The translations under genes and the position numbers were made by a program. Below the pieces are notes generated by a model. That model was not told where the DNA came from. It saw nothing but the letters and a program-made list of their open reading frames with translations, and did not search any database. Below, piece after piece: positions 1 to 7,334 of a stretch of 64,000 bases of DNA. The stretch lies in the NCBI GenBank assembly GCA_030252795.1, contig CP127080.1:2559501-2623500 (forward strand). The letters run 5' to 3'. The stretch is from Porticoccaceae bacterium LTM1. Its GTDB lineage: Bacteria; Pseudomonadota; Gammaproteobacteria; Pseudomonadales; Porticoccaceae. The first letter of the stretch is position 1. Every line of letters begins with the position of its first letter.

Positions 1-195
1 GATATCACAGATACGACTTATGGTATAAACAAGTGGATAGAGTTCCCGCAGTCGCTTTCTTAATGACTCCAGCTTGTGTTCGTTACGCCCTACCAGAACC
101 AGAGGTTTTCCCTGCTTGCATAATTGCTCAGCTATAGCCTGCCCGATTCCGCCAGTTGCACCAATCAGAACTGCACATGATTGTTGTGACATCAT
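1..195 (-). CDS. SDR-family oxidoreductase (5' part, runs off window)
   Basis: Only the first 65 codons are present, because the gene leaves the window at base 1. The N terminus carries a Rossmann nucleotide-binding signature (VLIGATGGIG), then an alpha helix and a second beta strand ending VLVGRNEHKLE, where the NR pair is typical of NADP-binding classical short-chain dehydrogenases. Two ATGs in tandem could start it (195 or 192). It lies 12 bp downstream of the dioxygenase and is the fourth gene of the minus-strand hemolysin/ligase/dioxygenase cluster, so it probably performs a redox step on the same product. The catalytic Tyr-x3-Lys is outside the window. Confidence 0.85.
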   Translation of the reverse strand, partial: MMSQQSCAVLIGATGGIGQAIAEQLCKQGKPLVLVGRNEHKLESLRKRLRELYPLVYTISRICDI

Positions 196-207
196 ATTAT
201 CCGTTTG

Positions 208-1059
208 TTAATCGTTTAAACCGAGGCCCATGCCGATATAAAGCTTACGCTCCGACAAGGGCACCAGAATTTCGCGACGGCCGTGCATCACCCGTTTGTT
301 ATCAATAATGGCAACATCGCCATTTTGCCAGGCGATTTCCTGAGTAAATTTCTCGCAAAGCTCTGCTACTTCCTGAATCAAATCTTTGGTCAATATCGTG
401 CCATCCGAAAAACGATATTCTGGGGTTTGGTAGTTGTAGGACGGCCCGAGAATGGCATTGGCAAAAGCCGGGATATTGGAAAGATTGTCGTTTCGAACCG
501 GATCAAACCGCATCTGATAAATCACACCGCCGTCATCGGCATCTTCTGCTTGTTGGCCAGGGATGGCATTCAGCAATCGATCAAGATCACTCCGTGTAAC
601 CTGCTCTGGATCATCCACATCAAACGCATTGGCGACATAGCGTTGCCAGAGAGCTTTTGGCAGATAGCGGCTCGATGTCATCGACTGAGTGAACTTTTCC
701 TGCAAATCTTTTGGCACTCCCTGGTAAACCACTGCGCCGTCACAGACCGTGGTTCGTCCACCGCGACTGGCACTGAGTGCACTGTGAAATGCCACCACGT
801 CCGGGGGCAATGGTGTATTACCATTTTCAATATGAAGTCCTACAGCGACAGTACCGGCATCGACGGATTGAGTCTGGCGCGAGGCGTACTGGCGCGCTGG
901 ATCAAATGTTAATTTTTTGCACAAGGCAAGCATCAACTCACTGAAACTTTCCAGGGAGTAATCCTCGTCCCGCAGCAATATCCAGCCATCACTGCGCAGC
1001 GCATTGCGAATTTCAATTAGTGGGGTCGACATTTTTTTCATTAATAGGGTTGTCGTCAT
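208..1059 (-). CDS. TauD/TfdA-like Fe(II)/2-oxoglutarate dioxygenase
   Basis: The 283-residue protein fits the TauD/clavaminate-synthase-like fold of non-heme iron oxygenases. The facial triad is visible as H76-x-E78 (LHIENGN) and the distal histidine H259 in VMHGRREI, with arginines just after it where 2-oxoglutarate is normally held. The start ATG overlaps the stop of the upstream ligase (ATGA), so the two are translationally coupled, and GGGAGAG precedes it. The family hydroxylates, desaturates or oxidatively decarboxylates small acids or amino acids, often when these are tethered to a carrier. The substrate here is unknown. The neighbours suggest a tailoring step on an acyl- or aminoacyl-derived metabolite. 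Confidence 0.87.
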   Translation of the reverse strand: MTTTLLMKKMSTPLIEIRNALRSDGWILLRDEDYSLESFSELMLALCKKLTFDPARQYASRQTQSVDAGTVAVGLHIENGNTPLPPDVVAFHSALSASRGGRTTVCDGAVVYQGVPKDLQEKFTQSMTSSRYLPKALWQRYVANAFDVDDPEQVTRSDLDRLLNAIPGQQAEDADDGGVIYQMRFDPVRNDNLSNIPAFANAILGPSYNYQTPEYRFSDGTILTKDLIQEVAELCEKFTQEIAWQNGDVAIIDNKRVMHGRREILVPLSERKLYIGMGLGLND

Positions 1060-2528
1060 ACAGCTCTCTCCCGCTGTTCCAGATTATTGGAAAACTGTTG
1101 ATAGATTCTTTGACGATTGAGCTTGCCGTTTTCGGTCAGGCAGCCGTTACTTGCCGAGAATGGTTGTTTGGACAGGTGCCACCTCAACACCTGGGCGTAA
1201 TCCGGCAACTGTCTGTTAATACGATCAATGATCATATCCAGTTCCTGCCCGGTGTCAGAAACATCGCTGTAGATGACCGCCGATAAAAATGGCTCAGATT
1301 CACCAAATACAGCAATTTGCTGAATGGCTTTGTCCCCCAGGAAAATGGATTCCACCCACTCCGGTGAAATATTCCGTCCAAAACTGCTAATAATGGTGTT
1401 TTTGATTCGACCGGTTATATGCAGGTAGCCGTCTTTATCTAGATATCCGGCATCTCCAGTATGAATAATATTGTGAGATACATTGTCAGTGCCTTGATCG
1501 TGGAGGTAACCTTGCATGACTGGCCCGGAAATCAAAATTTCGTCATTGTCAGCAATACTGATTTTCAAATGTGGAAGCGGCTTACCAACACTACCAATGC
1601 GATGTTCATCCGGTGTATTAATGCATACCACTGATGCACACTCGGACAATCCGTAGCCTTCAAAAACCGGCAACTTTAACTTTTGACAGTGCAACAGTAG
1701 ATCTGGAGCAACTTTACCACCACCGACAGCAATAAATTTCAAGCTGGTCAACCTTTCAATATCAGCCTTCTCAACGATTGCCTTCAACATCTGGGGAAGC
1801 AAAACCACAATCTCTGCCCGGTATTTTTCGACTGCCCGGCAGAAAGCATCCACATCAAACTGGTGATTTGAGGACAAACCAAACTCAGCCACATCGTCAA
1901 CCACTACACTGCAGCCCCGGGAAAGCGAGACATAAATGCCAGCGATATTTTCCAGTAGCGTAGAAAAAGGAATCAGGCTGATATGACGCTTGACCTTGTA
2001 TATATTTAATACGTCAGATAAAGAGCGGGTAATTGCATCCAGAGAGTCATCGCCCAGACAAACTCCTTTAGGCTTGCCTGTACTCCCTGAAGTGTATGTA
2101 ACCTTTCTGACTTTGGGATCTGTGCGGTTTGATGGACTAGTTAGAAGGCGAAGATACAAACCCTTCATATATAACGATGAAAGCTTTATATCATCAGACA
2201 GAATCCTTTTACTTTTCGGGTTAATGAAAACAGTATCCAGCTGACTATCTGCAATCAGATGTCCAACTTGCTCATCGCTGAAAAACAGTGGAATTGGAAC
2301 TACAACAACGTCAGCTCTGGCTGCGGCCAGATCCAGCACAATCCAGTCAAGGCAATTTTCCAGCTGAATACCCAGCCGTTTCACTTTCAGTGAAAGAAGT
2401 TCGTCTTTCACTGACTCTACTCGGCTTACAAGCTCTGAATAACTGATGATTTCTGACGGCGTAACTACGGCCTCAGCCAAAGGATATTGTTCAGCAAAAT
2501 AAAAAATACGCTCCAGAATTCCCTTCAT
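1056..2528 (-). CDS. AMP-dependent acyl/aryl ligase (ANL superfamily)
   Basis: The 490-residue adenylate-forming enzyme has the P-loop core TYTSGSTGKPKG at about residues 144-155, the A5-type motif FEGYGLSECASV near 290 and the hinge region HTGDAGYLDKDGYLHITGR near 360. The usual C-terminal lysine region is short and divergent. It should activate a carboxylic acid as an acyl-AMP and pass it to CoA or another acceptor. Its start overlaps the hemolysin gene stop by 4 bp and its stop overlaps the dioxygenase start by 4 bp, so three proteins are made in a coupled row. Closest in architecture to long-chain acyl-CoA synthetase-like ligases. The substrate cannot be read from sequence. Confidence 0.88.
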   Translation of the reverse strand: MKGILERIFYFAEQYPLAEAVVTPSEIISYSELVSRVESVKDELLSLKVKRLGIQLENCLDWIVLDLAAARADVVVVPIPLFFSDEQVGHLIADSQLDTVFINPKSKRILSDDIKLSSLYMKGLYLRLLTSPSNRTDPKVRKVTYTSGSTGKPKGVCLGDDSLDAITRSLSDVLNIYKVKRHISLIPFSTLLENIAGIYVSLSRGCSVVVDDVAEFGLSSNHQFDVDAFCRAVEKYRAEIVVLLPQMLKAIVEKADIERLTSLKFIAVGGGKVAPDLLLHCQKLKLPVFEGYGLSECASVVCINTPDEHRIGSVGKPLPHLKISIADNDEILISGPVMQGYLHDQGTDNVSHNIIHTGDAGYLDKDGYLHITGRIKNTIISSFGRNISPEWVESIFLGDKAIQQIAVFGESEPFLSAVIYSDVSDTGQELDMIIDRINRQLPDYAQVLRWHLSKQPFSASNGCLTENGKLNRQRIYQQFSNNLEQRERAV

Positions 2529-3259
2529 AGCGGGCAGCGTCCGTAATGGTATTTATCCTTAAGAACCTGGTGAGCCAATTGGATATTGACTCCCAAAACA
2601 AATGGACTGTTGTTGTAGTAGTTTCCCCACAAGAGCCGATCTTCGCCAAGTCGCTCTGGATCAGCTTTTTCAATCATATGGTAGGTAATTCCCATTCTGG
2701 TCAGTGCACCCCGAACTGCATTGGTACCGGTAAACACTGCCCAGTCGATCTGATTTTCGGCCATGTAGTGGACAAGAAAGGCAATCAGGTTTCGGCCCGA
2801 TCCTGCAGAGATCGATGCCAGGTTTCCCACTTCTGCAATAGATTGGCGAGGGACATCACGACCAGCAAAAGGACGGATGCACTTCTCTACCTGGCAGGTC
2901 AGGTATTGCTCAAGGAAAATTGGCTCATCCTGGATAGGACGTAAGCCAACAGCAGCCACCAGCTGATAGCTACTATCTCGAATACTGAATAACTCAGGCA
3001 TAAAAGCCTTAAGCACTGCATGATGAACGGCGTAATAGACTGAACTGATAAAATCGGAAACTTCCTGACGCTCGTAATCAGACGCCAAACAACGTTGAAT
3101 CCGCAGAGGCTCATCTGACATCAAGCCACATAGTGTAAACGTCTCTGCCACCGGCATCAGCGGATGCTGATTCGCAGCTGGCAGTACAGCATCGATACTC
3201 GAACGATTGCGTAGATTATCGCCGGTAGTAAATTCAGTACGCTTGGCCTGGAAGCTCAT
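2525..3259 (-). CDS. Thermostable hemolysin family protein (GNAT/acyl-synthase-like)
   Basis: The 244-residue protein matches the thermostable (delta-VPH) hemolysin family of Vibrio: EVGNLASISAGSGRNLIAF, then WAVFTGTNAVRGALTRMGI and a C-terminal LLWGNYYNNSPFVLGVN block. As I recall, this family is structurally related to acetyltransferases and LuxI-type acyl-homoserine-lactone synthases, so 'hemolysin' is probably a historical phenotype and an acyl-transfer role is as likely. It heads the coupled cluster with the ligase and dioxygenase. The start at 3259 has GAGGTG 4 nt upstream, and that ribosome binding site lies in a perfect hairpin (separate entry). Confidence 0.8.
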   Translation of the reverse strand: MSFQAKRTEFTTGDNLRNRSSIDAVLPAANQHPLMPVAETFTLCGLMSDEPLRIQRCLASDYERQEVSDFISSVYYAVHHAVLKAFMPELFSIRDSSYQLVAAVGLRPIQDEPIFLEQYLTCQVEKCIRPFAGRDVPRQSIAEVGNLASISAGSGRNLIAFLVHYMAENQIDWAVFTGTNAVRGALTRMGITYHMIEKADPERLGEDRLLWGNYYNNSPFVLGVNIQLAHQVLKDKYHYGRCPL

Positions 3260-3263
3260 AGAT

Positions 3264-3286
3264 CACCTCATCGTTTCCATGAGGTG
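3264..3286 (-). promoter_or_regulatory. Hairpin covering the hemolysin-gene ribosome binding site
   Basis: A perfect 8-bp inverted repeat (CACCTCAT / ATGAGGTG) with a 7-nt loop lies 4 nt upstream of the hemolysin start codon. The 3' arm contains the Shine-Dalgarno GAGGTG, so folding would hide it. On the mRNA the loop is GGAAACG, placing a GGA in a hairpin loop as CsrA/RsmA sites do, although the flanks are not a perfect match. The structure is seen. Translational control is inferred. Confidence 0.6.
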
Positions 3287-3302
3287 AGTATCACCAAATA
3301 AC

Positions 3303-3318
3303 CTTAAACGAGGCTTAA
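3303..3318 (+). promoter_or_regulatory. CTTAA-N6-CTTAA box (QseB/PmrA-type) upstream of hemolysin cluster
   Basis: Two CTTAA half-sites start exactly 11 bp apart, as in PmrA/QseB direct-repeat operators. The box lies 44 bp upstream of the hemolysin start codon. The same spacing and orientation occurs upstream of the response regulator gene at 7212-7227, so both blocks may belong to one regulon. Confidence 0.6.
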
Positions 3319-3349
3319 GGCACCACTAGGACAGGTAACTTATTGATTA

Positions 3350-4054
3350 TTAAAAGAATTCATATTCCAATTGGAACTTTACAGTGGTGTCTGGTGTTTC
3401 ATCCTTAACACCCCAATAGACACCAAACTGCCACAGCAATTTATCGGAAGTAGTGGTTTTCCACTGCCCGGAGAATGCCGGCCCAATGGCTAACGTATCC
3501 TGACTGACAAACAATTCCAGTCCTGGCTCAAAGTTCGGGGATTGCCGATACTTGGCCTGTAGTGCCGCTGTAGTCTCCAGCTCCGCATCTATATGGCTGC
3601 CCCATTCACGAATAACAAACAAGTTGGTGGTTATCAGCCAGTTTTTCCATTCACGTGTATTGAGCAAGCCAACAGCCGCCTCCCATTTATCATCTTCAGA
3701 TTCTCGTTCCAGCTCAAACATGACTCCCCAATCCGAGTCGTATTCACCCTGCTCAGTCAACTGATAACGAAATTCCAGCTCATAGCCCTCATGCTCCAGA
3801 TTATCTGTATCAGAAAAGAGTGCGTAACCTTCAACAAACAAGTGCTCAGATACCGCCGAGCCAAAACCAAATTTATGACGCAAACGCTGGTCTTCCGTTT
3901 CGGGATCATCCCGTTCAACCAACAGTTGGTATTCAAGCTCCTTTTCCAAGGGCTGCACATAGGGCGTATAAATTTTGTCGATAGTATTGCCATCCGCCCA
4001 GGCCGATGCCACAAATAGTCCGCCGGCTAGAAAAGCAAAAAGTTTTGTTTTCAT
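3350..4054 (-). CDS. Outer-membrane beta-barrel protein linked to FTR1
   Basis: The 234-residue protein has a clear Sec signal peptide (cleavage after ASAWA, about residue 20). Its body alternates aromatic and charged residues as in beta strands and ends in Phe (LEYEFF), the classical outer-membrane barrel signature. Its start codon follows the FTR1 stop directly (TAAATG), so it is made from the same mRNA. It probably forms a pore or surface component for the iron/copper system upstream. I do not recognise a named family. A pure periplasmic beta protein is less likely given the C-terminal Phe. Confidence 0.75.
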   Translation of the reverse strand: MKTKLFAFLAGGLFVASAWADGNTIDKIYTPYVQPLEKELEYQLLVERDDPETEDQRLRHKFGFGSAVSEHLFVEGYALFSDTDNLEHEGYELEFRYQLTEQGEYDSDWGVMFELERESEDDKWEAAVGLLNTREWKNWLITTNLFVIREWGSHIDAELETTAALQAKYRQSPNFEPGLELFVSQDTLAIGPAFSGQWKTTTSDKLLWQFGVYWGVKDETPDTTVKFQLEYEFF

Positions 4055-4831
4055 TTATCGCACTCGTTTCTGGAAAATAACCAGAGCCGCCACAAAGGCA
4101 GCAATACCCGCAATATAGACAACCAACTGATACAGTGATGGCGTTGCTTCATAACCGACTATGGCATACAGAAGCTGCCCCAACAGCGACTGCTCGTCAA
4201 TAAACAACGAACTATCCCAAAGCCGCTCAGTAGAGGGAAGAATATCCACTTGCTCAAACAAGGGTACAACCTGGCTGAGAATACCGGTTGCCACCACAGC
4301 CAACACCAACTGGCACCACAAAATAGCCCGCTGACTGTTATTAAAAGCCAGCGAGTAATACAAAATGGCTCCGATACTCGCTCCAATTGCAGCGCCTACC
4401 AAACCACCGGTGAGAACAGATCCAAATTTTTCGGAGTCACCAAGAAAACCCTGAACATAAATAAATATCTCGGCGCCTTCCCGTATCACGGCCATCATCA
4501 TGGTGATCGCCAGAACCAATTTGATTGGCCAATTCTTCAACAGTGATTGGTTTCCGAACAAGCCAACAAAAATCACCACCATTACTGCAGACAAAAAGCT
4601 GAACAGCTGCAACAGACCGTTCACCAGCTCCTGACCTCGGTAATCAAACCACTCACTGACCGAACTCATATTAAGGGCATAGATGCAAGCACCGACTATC
4701 CCCAACAGAAGGCTCAGGGCAAACCAGCGATAAGACAACATCAACAGTCGACTTAAAGCCAGCAGTACACTGGTTAGCAAGGCCGCTTCCAACGCTTCCC
4801 TCAAAACAATAATCACCGCTGTCAGCATCAT
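4055..4831 (-). CDS. FTR1-family high-affinity iron permease
   Basis: The 258-residue integral membrane protein has about seven hydrophobic segments. The two iron-binding REXXE motifs of the FTR1/EfeU family are both present: REALE at residues 11-15 in the first helix and REGAE at 117-121 in the fourth. FTR1 proteins move Fe3+ across the inner membrane after periplasmic oxidation by a copper protein. The gene overlaps the cupredoxin gene by 4 bp (ATGA). No EfeB peroxidase is present. The pairing with a cupredoxin and an outer-membrane protein resembles reduced EfeUO-type or copper-linked systems. Confidence 0.9.
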   Translation of the reverse strand: MMLTAVIIVLREALEAALLTSVLLALSRLLMLSYRWFALSLLLGIVGACIYALNMSSVSEWFDYRGQELVNGLLQLFSFLSAVMVVIFVGLFGNQSLLKNWPIKLVLAITMMMAVIREGAEIFIYVQGFLGDSEKFGSVLTGGLVGAAIGASIGAILYYSLAFNNSQRAILWCQLVLAVVATGILSQVVPLFEQVDILPSTERLWDSSLFIDEQSLLGQLLYAIVGYEATPSLYQLVVYIAGIAAFVAALVIFQKRVR

Positions 4832-5166
4832 GGCTTTTTCACCTTGATTACGCCCTGGGCTGTCTTGGGATTAAACTCACCAAAGAAGGGGTATTCGCCC
4901 GGCTCCAGCGGCCCGATAAAGACCACAGCTTTCCCTTTACCAACAATCACTTTTTCCCGGTTGAGTGGATAACTCTCAAACTCTTCTGGTGTATCGTCTT
5001 TATTTTCTATTATCAATTTGATTTTCTTACCAGCAGGTACTTCGATTTCTGCCGGAATAAACAGGTGGTTTTCAATTCTGATTTTTATAACTGGCGTTTC
5101 CGCCATCGCCGAAAATGCCAGCAGCACCAGACACAACAGCCCATAATTTTTAAGAGCGGTCTTCAC
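4828..5166 (-). CDS. Periplasmic cupredoxin-like protein (EfeO cupredoxin-type)
   Basis: About 112 residues: a hydrophobic signal segment ending SAMA, then a single cupredoxin domain (VIKIRIENHLFIPAEIEVPA, later LEPGEYPFFGEFNP). The best start is GTG at 5166, with a strong AGGAGG six bases upstream; a longer form from 5199 lacks a ribosome site. This start lies 17 bp inside the kinase gene, so translation is coupled. The final loop, where blue-copper proteins carry Cys/His/Met ligands, has none of these. It therefore resembles the EfeO-type cupredoxin that uses acidic residues, and copper binding is uncertain. Confidence 0.82.
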   Translation of the reverse strand: MKTALKNYGLLCLVLLAFSAMAETPVIKIRIENHLFIPAEIEVPAGKKIKLIIENKDDTPEEFESYPLNREKVIVGKGKAVVFIGPLEPGEYPFFGEFNPKTAQGVIKVKKP

Positions 5167-6490
5167 GCTCGACCTCCTGGCTTTTAGGCAATTCAACATC
5201 CACTCTCAGGCCTGTTGGAAATCGCGATCGACTTAACTCCAGCCTTCCGCGATGAAGGTCTACGATATGCTGCACGATCGACAAACCCAGGCCACAGCCC
5301 TGTACTCCGGAGTTGTGCTGATCACCATCAACGCGATAAAAGCGCTCCAGAACCCGGCTTTTTAACGCGTCGGGAATACCTATACCACTGTCTTCAATTC
5401 GCAGCTGAATAATATCGCCCTTCTCATAGACAGTGACGATGATCTCGCCGTTATCCGGCGTGTACTTGATGGCGTTATCCAGCAGGTTTTTTACCAGTGT
5501 AGACAAGGCAAATGCATCGCCCTGCAGCCGCACGGAATCGCCATCCAGAATTATCTCCTGATGCTTGCTCTCCATGGCAGGGTAGAGTCCAACCACGACT
5601 TGTTGAGTAATCGCCAAAAGATCTACCTCTTCGAGGCTACCCTGGAATTGCTCTGGTGACATTCGGTACAGCAGCAGCAATTGTTCTATGAGGTGGGACA
5701 TACGAGATACACTTTGCTCCATCTCATCCGCATCGGCACTTTCGGTGGCCAAGCTTTTTCTCAAATTGTAGAGATTCACCTTGAGAGCACTGAGAGGTGT
5801 GCGAAGCTCATGGGCAGCGTCGCTGGAAAATCGTTTTTCACGTTCAAACGCTGCTGAGAGCCGCCTCAACAGATTGTTCATAGCCACTACCAAAGGAGTC
5901 AACTCCTTGGGGGCATTCTTCAATTCAATGGGCGTCAGGTCCTGGGACTGCTTGCCCTCTACCTGGGCTGTTAATTTTCTTAAGGGTCGCAACCCCTGAG
6001 TCACCAGCAGCCATACCAGAAGCGCCAAAAAAGGCATGCCCAACAAAATTGGAATCACGGTTTTCAGCACTATGCCTTCTGCCAGGTAATAGCGACTATC
6101 CATACGCTCGGCGACCAATATCCCCAACCCGGATTCAGGCTGTTTCAGCTGAAAACTTCGCCAACGATAGCCGCCAACATTGATAGATGAGAATCCATCT
6201 TCATGGTCTGTAACTACCTCCATCGGAGCAATTTCCGAATGGGCAATCAGTTGATGGTTTTGATCAAAAACCTGAAAGAAGAAATTTGGTGCAGGAACGT
6301 TATAAACCGTCAGCGACGAATTATTGCCCGCCAGTTGGGCGATTAATTGGGCTTTCTCCCTGAGCTGGTCATCCATCAGCTGTTCGGTATTTTCCAAACC
6401 GGTTCGATAGCCCTGCAGAGCGGCTATGAAGTTAACCAGCACAATCACGGCCAGGGAGACTACGATTAAAAATCGGCGAATTGAAGTCAT
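5150..6490 (-). CDS. Sensor histidine kinase, QseC/PmrB type
   Basis: The 446-residue kinase has TM1 at about 7-25, a periplasmic sensor of roughly 115 residues, TM2 at about 144-165, a HAMP linker (GLRPLRKL) and the H-box SSDAAHELRTPL with phospho-acceptor H227. N, G1 and G2 boxes follow (NLLDNAIKYTP, DSGIGIP, GCGLGLSI). It overlaps the response regulator gene by 4 bp. QseC/PmrB kinases sense iron, cationic peptides or related envelope cues. Being co-transcribed with an iron permease and a cupredoxin favours a metal signal. The exact ligand cannot be read from sequence. Confidence 0.9.
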   Translation of the reverse strand: MTSIRRFLIVVSLAVIVLVNFIAALQGYRTGLENTEQLMDDQLREKAQLIAQLAGNNSSLTVYNVPAPNFFFQVFDQNHQLIAHSEIAPMEVVTDHEDGFSSINVGGYRWRSFQLKQPESGLGILVAERMDSRYYLAEGIVLKTVIPILLGMPFLALLVWLLVTQGLRPLRKLTAQVEGKQSQDLTPIELKNAPKELTPLVVAMNNLLRRLSAAFEREKRFSSDAAHELRTPLSALKVNLYNLRKSLATESADADEMEQSVSRMSHLIEQLLLLYRMSPEQFQGSLEEVDLLAITQQVVVGLYPAMESKHQEIILDGDSVRLQGDAFALSTLVKNLLDNAIKYTPDNGEIIVTVYEKGDIIQLRIEDSGIGIPDALKSRVLERFYRVDGDQHNSGVQGCGLGLSIVQHIVDLHRGRLELSRSRFPTGLRVDVELPKSQEVEREDRS

Positions 6491-7146
6491 GATTTACTTA
6501 TGGTGTAGCCAATTCCACGTACATTCTTGATGAAGGTTTTACCCAGTTTTTTTCGCAAATGATGCACATGCACCTCCACCGTATTGCTGGCCACATCCTC
6601 GCCCCAACTGTACAGTTTGGATTCCAGTTGCTCCTTGGAGAGAATTTTCCCGGCATTTTCCATCAGCACTTTCAGCAGGCTGTACTCTTTCCCCGACAAC
6701 TCCACCACTTGTTCCGACTTTGAAACGCGATGCGCTTCTTTATCGAGAGTCACATCGTCGAGAGTAATACAGTTATTTAACTGACTGGTGGCTCGCCGCT
6801 CGATCACTCGCAAACGTGCAATCAGCTCTGGCATCTCAAATGGTTTGGTAAGGTAATCGTCAGCACCGCCATCCAACCCGGCCACTTTATCATCCAGAGA
6901 ATCCCGGGCGGTAAGCAACAGTACAGGCAAGGTCGGCTTGCCGGGCCGCAAGCGCTTGAGTACAGTTAAACCATCCACATCGGGCAGGCCGATATCCAGA
7001 ATGACCATATCCGGTGAGCTTTCTGCCAATAAAAACAGTGCACCTTCCCCGGTATTGACTACATCCACAACGTAGCCCTCCGACACCAGTGCCCGCTCCA
7101 GCCCCCGGGCCAGTGGCAAATCATCCTCAACCAGTAAAATTCGCAT
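6487..7146 (-). CDS. OmpR-family response regulator, QseB/PmrA type
   Basis: The 219-residue regulator has a receiver domain with acidic pocket E7-D8-D9, phospho-acceptor D51 (VILDIGLPDVDG) and the conserved lysine in LTKPF. A winged-helix DNA-binding domain follows (VEVHVHHLRKKLG, VRGIGYTI). QseB/PmrA proteins bind direct repeats of CTTAA-like half-sites spaced 11 bp. Such a pair lies 66 bp upstream of this start and another upstream of the hemolysin cluster. It is the first gene of the minus-strand operon, so autoregulation is likely. Confidence 0.9.
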   Translation of the reverse strand: MRILLVEDDLPLARGLERALVSEGYVVDVVNTGEGALFLLAESSPDMVILDIGLPDVDGLTVLKRLRPGKPTLPVLLLTARDSLDDKVAGLDGGADDYLTKPFEMPELIARLRVIERRATSQLNNCITLDDVTLDKEAHRVSKSEQVVELSGKEYSLLKVLMENAGKILSKEQLESKLYSWGEDVASNTVEVHVHHLRKKLGKTFIKNVRGIGYTISKS

Positions 7147-7211
7147 TTATTATCCCGTTGGAGAAGTCGCTTTTATAGGTATAGCACTCACGCCGAGCCT
7201 ATCCTGAAAAA

Positions 7212-7247
7212 CTTAACAGAACCTTAAGAAGCTTCTGGCCAACTTAA
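7212..7247 (+). promoter_or_regulatory. CTTAA direct-repeat operator upstream of the two-component operon
   Basis: CTTAA half-sites start at 7212 and 7223 (11 bp apart). A third perfect CTTAA at 7243 has a degenerate partner, CTTCT, 11 bp before it at 7232. The arrangement fits two adjacent QseB/PmrA dimer sites in the promoter of the response regulator gene and matches the single box at 3303-3318. Confidence 0.62.
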
Positions 7248-7277
7248 CACCATGCTTCTGTATTCTGTAAAGCGTTC

Positions 7278-7315
7278 AAAAAAAATCCCCCGTTACTTAC
7301 GCAACGAGGGATTTT
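7278..7315 (-). terminator. Rho-independent terminator of the DPP III gene
   Basis: On the minus strand a stem of AATCCCTCGTT paired with AACGGGGGATT (with G-U pairs) is followed by a run of Ts. It lies just past the stop codon at 7335. Confidence 0.85.
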
Positions 7316-7334
7316 GGAAAGAACCTGCTGATGC

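Noticed and set aside
283-912. 209-codon open frame on the plus strand across the dioxygenase gene
   Set aside because: Antisense to a gene with a full iron-binding triad; no ribosome site or domain.
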